Shown here piece by piece: positions 58,622 through 64,000 of a stretch of 64,000 nt of DNA. Every line of letters starts with the position of its first letter. Position 1 is the first letter of the stretch. Under the pieces are notes generated by a model. The model searched no databases, was not told the origin of the DNA, and was given only the letters and a program-made list of their open reading frames with translations. The translations under genes were made by a program, and so were the position numbers. Source of the stretch: Gnomoniopsis sp. IMI 355080 (lineage: Eukaryota > Ascomycota > Sordariomycetes > Diaporthales > Gnomoniaceae); contig JAPEVC010000108.1 of assembly GCA_027946555.1 (NCBI GenBank), forward strand, positions 1-64,000. Reading direction: 5' to 3'.

Positions 58622-58786
58622 CAAAAGGGTTTCTGCGACCGTGTGCTATGTCCTTCCATACCCTTACTACCTAGGTATGTTATCCCGGCGAGGTATTGGC
58701 CGGGCCAATTTCCTCGCCTTGATAGGATTCCTGGGCCTTGCCAGGATTCATTCCAAATTTTCGCGTCGTCAGTGTGCAGCAACGTT

Positions 58787-58813
58787 TTGCCAGGCTTGCC
58801 AGGCTTGCCAGGC
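58787..58813 (+). repeat. Tandem 9-bp repeat, three perfect copies
   Basis: TTGCCAGGC occurs three times head to tail, intergenic. A related GCCTGGCAGGCCTGGCAGG run lies at about 31713-31731, inside the AAA ATPase first exon. Confidence 0.9.
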
Positions 58814-60512
58814 GCCAAAGGGGAAGAGAAAAAGGGAGAATGGGGACAGCTAAGCATAAATTTGGTAACAGGTTTGACCTTGCATGGTCTGGGCCGTCTC
58901 CTGGCCTTGAGTGGCCGAGGAGGTCGAGATGACGGGCTGCGGCTCAATGGGAGAGCGTCGCAGTGTGCAATTCTGGAGTGGAGCACTGTTGGTTTGGGAT
59001 TGATGTCTCTGAAACTCGGAATAACAGCCCGATAATTGCATGTATCTGTACCAAAATGGACCCAATGGCCAAGATAGGCTCAGATTGATCGACGCCAATC
59101 GCTGCCATGCGATATTCATACTCGACTGTCTACTGCCTGGGGTCAGTATGTATGTACGGAAATACTGCATATGCGATATACCTGCTCTTTCGTCAAGGTG
59201 CATTGCAGGCTGTGCAGCTGAGACTAAGCCCCAATCAGAGCCAGTTCGGCGAATGAGGAACGCCACCACCTGCGGATAAAGTCAAGAAATTCCAAGGCCC
59301 CAGGAACATCTCGGGACGTTGCGTGGCGGGCTGGGTGGGTGGCCCCCACCCCACAAGACCCAAAGTCAGCGTGGCGGCCGAGCTGCAACTTGGCTGCTGC
59401 ATTGGCATCGAATGACCTGCTTGTTCGGGGCCGATTAAATCATCTGTCATTGTCAAGCCTCAACCAAAAGGGAATCGAGGATTGGGAAGGGAAGCTATGC
59501 CGGCAACCTTCCCGTATACGCCGGGCACCTGTTTATTATAGTTCACTGAACTCGAACTAACGTCTCACGGGAACAATGACGGAAGAAGCCTTGGGCAGTT
59601 ATTTGTAAAGGGCATAAGCATTTTCTTGGCACTACGTAGGCCCACCTGATTTCAAGATCTGCAGCAAATATGCGCATGGTAAGTCATGATGCTGAAATAT
59701 CATGACACTCGAGAGTGGCTTTGGAAGGAATGATGATATTGCAGAACCGGAAAACGGATACAATGATAATGAGTATATGCATCTCAATCTCTGCTAAGGT
59801 TACCGCATCTAGTTGAGAGCAATCCCTGTTCGGAGACAGGGATCTGATAAGCGACTCCCTGGGTCGACTCCACTTCTCCCCGTTGCAGTTGCTCCAGACG
59901 AGTCTGGTCCCTTCAAGTCGGTGTCTCGTCCTGCTGCACTTGCACTCCTCTGTGCCTTCGATTGATCTTCGACGCTACTGTCCTGACCTCACCTCTTCCA
60001 CCTCTCCTTTGCGGAAGATAGTCACGACCTCACCAGCTATTACACATCTCGTATTGGCACATGTAGTTGCCATCCACTTGCATTCGACGAAAACAATACC
60101 ATCATCGAAACGCTGCTATTGCTCAATAGATGACCGAGGGCGCCGAGAGCGTGTGAATTGGCCCCGAAGGGAGGAAGACGACCCCGACTGCTCTGCTGTT
60201 TCGGGCGACTTGCGACGGCACCTACTCGACCACGAGTGACAAAATATCACCTGGAAAGAGTCGGACTCTGATCCTGTCGAATCTCGCTGCATTATTCCAT
60301 CAATGTTGTCAGGAAGCGCCCCGGACGAAACTTCGAACTTGCACACAGACCCTGCGACCGGGGAAACTCACTCGCGATAGAGACACAAACAACACGATCG
60401 GACTGGGTGAGACACTCGTTCCGCCGCGTCTTGACGGCGCTGGCCCGACTCGCCACCAGTCTCTCTCTTCTCATTCTCCTGGCACTTGTCCGTTTGGGCA
60501 TCCGCCGCCACG

Positions 60513-62767
60513 ATGCTACGACCAGCGTCCCCGCTATCAGTACTGCTGTTCCTTGCGTTCGGCTTGCTCCTGATTGCAGTTCTCTCCACTCCTATCATAC
60601 AATCTATACCGTTGGGCTCCTTCAACGGCTTCACCTTTGGTGTTTTCGGCTATTGCGATGGCACCACCTGCAGTTCGATTGAGATCGGCTACTCTACTCG
60701 TATGTTCCTGACCCAAGACCCACTAAACTTCCCTCGGACCTCAGCGCGTCAGGATGCTGATCAACTGTCACACAGAATCCCTCGGCCAAGATGGCAGTGA
60801 GAGTGACTTCGACCTACCAACCTCTACCAGGTCAACACTCTCCACTATCCTGATTGTGCATCCCGTTGCAGCATTGGTCACTTTGATCAATCTGATACTC
60901 GCCTTAGTATCTCATCTTCATTCCCCTTCGCATTCTTCCAGGTATCTACTCGCCGTATTCCTCGTCAGCATCCTCGACCTTGTCCTCTGTCTCTTGGCGT
61001 TCCTGGTCGATGTATTGCTTTTCGTTCCTCACATGGCCTTCGGGTCTTACTTTGTGCTGGCGGCGACCATTCTCGTTGCTCTCGGCACCGTGGTCTCATG
61101 TGCCATGCGCAGGACCATTGTTAGCCGCAAGGCAAGAAAGAAGCGTATCGCTGAAAATGCCGAAATGAGCGGAGAGAACTACTACAACAGAGTCAACAAG
61201 GATGCTATTGTTTCGCCCACAGGTCAACCGACCATGCCCATTGTCAGTGGCGCAAATGGTGTTCCGGCCGACAAGTTACCCGCCTTCGCCTCCTTCGAGA
61301 ACAAAGATGGCAGCGATGAGCGCATCCCTCTGACAGCACGCAGCCCATCGAATCGTTCACCAAACAATCCGGCAATGGACATCAACAATTCGGAAGCCAT
61401 GTACAACGGGCCAGTCGGTCCTGGTCCTCGTAGGCAACCTTCGAGGGACCAGTATGGAAATCCCATCCCTCCGCCTCCGGATGCATATGGCATGCGACGA
61501 CCATCTGTCGACAGCCAGCGCTCGCGGGGCCGTGGCGGACCGGGCCCTGGACCTGGCGGATACCGTGGCCGCGGTGGTTATGGTCCTCCTCGTGGCGGGT
61601 ATGGCCCGTACGGTCCTGGACCCGGCCGAGGTGGATACGGCCCACCCGGTCGCGGAGGCTACGGCCCACCTCCAGGCCGTGGAGGATATGGGCCCCCACC
61701 AAGAGGCTATGGTGGTCCTATGATGCGAGGTGGACGGCCTGCACCACCACCTCCGAGCTACAACTCAGGACCGTACGACCGCAGAGGCTCTCCTGCTGTG
61801 GAGTTCGACCCTTACGGAGCAAGGCAGCCGTCTCCCGGGCCCCCATCAGCCCCAGGCTATGCCATGAACAACTTGAACCCGTCCATGCCTAGTGTCTCAA
61901 CTGGGAATAGCTACGAAGCCTATAATCCCAATCGGGAGTCGGATCTACCCCGAGCGGAGTCCCCGCCGCCTCTGCCAGGAAGTGAACGCGATCTTGCAGC
62001 TCCAGCAGCCATGGGGATGAATGCACGGACTGGCACATCTGGTACACCTGAACAAGGCCCACAGTTTAGAGATAGTGATGCCGATATCATGGGCATGGTT
62101 GGTTTGCAGCAAGGGCGAGCCACACCATCCAACCGCCACGATACGTATATGTCTGCCAGCCAATACAGCCAGCCAGACGAGTAAGCAGATCGACAGAAGT
62201 GTCAGCCGGGACTTGTTTTAGCTAACGTCTGATAGTACGTACGAACCACCGCGGGCAGGTTGGGAGCAAAATGCTGGGCGCAGTTCTCCCGCTCAGACTG
62301 TTCATCCATCCGCCTTGCCTCCCCCACTGCGACCAGGCTTTGGTCCTGGAGGACGGGCTAGTCCTGGCATTGGACAGTCCCCAAAGGAGACATCATACGT
62401 CGAGGACGTTGATCCTCGTTTCGCTGAGCCTTCCGTAGTGGCCCCTCCTCTTTTCAGATCCACGTCACCTCTTGCTGCGATCGACACTGATCAGACATAT
62501 GATAGCATCCCTGAAGGAGCGCGAAGCCCAGCTGAGTCTGAGCATTCGACGTTCACGTCAATAAGCCAGCGAGGTATCAATCCTCGATGGCCCGGCAACC
62601 AGCCTGCGTATCAAGGCATGGGCATGGGCATTCCTGAAAGAAAGCCGGTCCCACAGCAACAACAACTTAACAATATGTTGTTGGACAACAACCCTGATTT
62701 CAACCTGCAGCTACCCGGGCGAGGAGCTGGTCGTGGCGGTCGGCCCTTCCCTCCTCCTGGCAGGTAA
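60513..62767 (+). CDS. palI: PalI/Rim9 pH-response regulator, 3 exons, 707 aa
   Basis: Plasma-membrane protein of the Pal/Rim ambient-pH pathway, thought to help PalH reach the membrane so that PacC is activated in alkaline conditions. Exons 60513-60699, 60776-62180 and 62236-62767; introns of 76 and 55 nt with GTATGT/GTAAGC donors and GCTGAT/GCTAAC branch sites. Seen: first transmembrane helix PLSVLLFLAFGLLLIAVL, an extracellular loop with the SUR7/PalI cysteine motif GYCDGTTC, three further helices (ILIVHPVAALVTLINLILAL, LLAVFLVSILDLVLCLLAFL, FVLAATILVALGTVVSCAM), then a long cytosolic tail. The tail has an RGG/GYGPP-type Gly-rich repeat (about 61540-61740) and then Pro/Ser-rich disorder. 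The 3' end is a stop at 62767 immediately after CCTGGCAGG; a GTAACA donor there cannot be excluded but no further exon is evident. Confidence 0.93.
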
Positions 62768-64000
62768 CAGCATCGCGCATTTCTGATTGCATTGGCGCCG
62801 CTCCTGATGAGCGATCATCACCGAGTTTGGACTTCAATGTTCCGTTTGGCTGTCCATAGAACACACACTTCAATTCGCATTCACGGCGTTCGACTACGAC
62901 AGAGCCCATTTGGACTCGGATTCAATTCAACCCATAATTTAGCCCCTGGCCAGGGCCAATATACCCACTCGGCTCGTCTGCCGGTCTTCTTCTCCGTGGG
63001 CATGGTCCTGGTGTATCCTGCATCTCAAACTTTCAGGTCCCCAGGCGCTCAAGCAGCGGAAGACGAGGGACGATTTCAACCTTGATTCGCTTCGGCCACT
63101 CGGTGTCGGTGGGGCTTTGAAATGCACCTACTGACATTCGGAGCGGAGCAATGGCCGAGTAACTCGCACAAAGGCCTACATGCCTTTTTTCAAAATTTCA
63201 AATTTCAATACCGATTTCACGGCACCACTTTTTGCTTCTTTGCTGGCGCCGGCTTTGGTTCTCAACATACATTTCCGAATCAGACGGCTCTCATAGGTGA
63301 GCTGTCGACTAAGATGACCGGCGGATGGGATGCCGGCATCTTCCTTTGTGTTTGGTTCGGTATGGCCTTGCGTGAAAGCACGCATAGGCCTGCATTTGGG
63401 GACTACGATGAGGCTCAGGTGAGCATCTTGGGGATTTCCGAGGCAGAGCCAACGGGCTGCTTATGAACGACCCTTTTAAAAAGTGTCAGTATATAAGGTA
63501 GAGCTTGGAGCTCCTGGAGAGGTCCCAAAGAATCAGGCTCTGAGGACTGGAAACAACAAGAGACACATAACGTGATAGTTGCAGGCGATGACTCTGTCAA
63601 ATGCGACTGCTCACGATGAGGAATGAATTGAGGATGTTGGCGGGAAGGGTCTCTTGGAGGGTCCAAGCTTGAGATGGGATGTGGAGGGGCAATAGGTTGG
63701 GACAACTGCAAAATACGAAGTGGGATCAGGGTAGATAGGGTTTTATGGATACAGACCAAAGCCTTTGTATCGGAATGGAACTGGGAACATCTACAAATTG
63801 ATCAAAATCACGCTGGTGCTTGGTGAATAGGGAGCATGCTGAGGAAGTCGTCAGAAAGTGATGCCCGAGTGCCTGGCCCCGCCTATCCCGCAGCTACGTG
63901 GCGCTTGCTCGTAACGTTCTTTTGTCGTGCAATTGACGTGACCTGGACATTAGGTCATGTGAGATGTTCTAGATTCAACGTGTCGGTCGGAGTACGTTGT
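62768..64000. other. Downstream of palI to the window end, nothing supported
   Basis: The short frames at 63122-63466 plus and 63415-63759 minus lack recognisable domains. Any gene continuing past the window edge cannot be judged. Confidence 0.5.

Larger units (their letters stand above)
57231..60512. other. 3.3-kb gene-poor region upstream of palI
   Basis: Carries tandem short repeats and a TACCTAGGTA palindrome (58668-58677). The last about 600 nt are pyrimidine-rich and may be a long palI leader. The frames at 57593-58126 and 58235-59035 have no domain and poor composition; not supported as genes. Confidence 0.5.

Noticed and set aside
57593..59035. Two plus-strand frames of 177 and 266 residues
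   Set aside because: Trp/Cys/Arg-rich noise composition, overlap with tandem repeats, no domain or plausible start.
59820..59900. Possible tRNA T-arm-like GGTCGACTCC
   Set aside because: No matching acceptor stem, D-arm or anticodon arm could be folded around it.
1..64000. CRISPR arrays, bacterial operons, riboswitches and complete transposons
   Set aside because: Spliced eukaryotic genes throughout; no spaced direct repeats, transposase or reverse-transcriptase motifs were found by eye. Degraded (RIP-mutated) elements cannot be excluded.

Overview
The window looks like a chromosomal segment of a filamentous ascomycete (Pezizomycotina). Genes are moderately spaced and most carry short introns (54-174 nt) with GTAAGT/GTATGT-type donors, CTRAY-like branch sites and YAG acceptors. 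The gene families are typical of this group: Whi3/Scw1 RNA-binding protein, PalI, Sos7, a UstYa-family protein and a pisatin-demethylase-like P450. I cannot resolve class or species from sequence alone. I see no bacterial, organellar, viral, CRISPR or complete transposon sequence, and found no rRNA or tRNA by eye.

Layout. 0.2-5 kb: an SDR dehydrogenase (+) converging on a Scw1/Whi3-like RRM protein (-), which has a long pyrimidine-rich upstream region. 5-11.4 kb: a large gene-poor gap. 11.4-16.2 kb: an unrecognised Arg/Cys-rich and charged-repeat protein (+) converging on the ER membrane complex subunit EMC1 (-). 17.8-20.9 kb: a Gtt1-like glutathione S-transferase and a small vWA-like protein (both +). 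21.6-26.4 kb: a 1572-residue multidomain oxidoreductase (-), the most striking gene here. It joins an indoleamine 2,3-dioxygenase-like heme domain to a P450-reductase-like FAD/NADPH module, a cytochrome b5 domain and a long unrecognised tail. 29.4-33.8 kb: a five-exon UstYa/DUF3328 protein (-) and a six-exon AAA ATPase (+), divergent.

36-43.5 kb is housekeeping: kinetochore Sos7 (-) and a nuclear charged (splicing-associated-type) protein (+) share a bidirectional promoter, followed by a choline/ethanolaminephosphotransferase (+) and an AP-1/Yap-type bZIP regulator (-). 47-52 kb: a one-finger C2H2-like protein (+) and a mitochondrial UbiB/ADCK kinase-like protein (-). 52.7-57.2 kb: a frameshifted DUF7053-type gene (-) and a five-exon cytochrome P450 (+). 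60.5-62.8 kb: PalI/Rim9, a pH-signalling membrane protein with a Gly-rich RGG/GYGP tail.

The genes do not form an obvious biosynthetic cluster. The secondary-metabolism-like genes (UstYa, P450, GST, IDO fusion) are separated by conserved housekeeping genes. Exon models below were built by hand from splice signals and frame continuity. Every intron listed was checked for phase.
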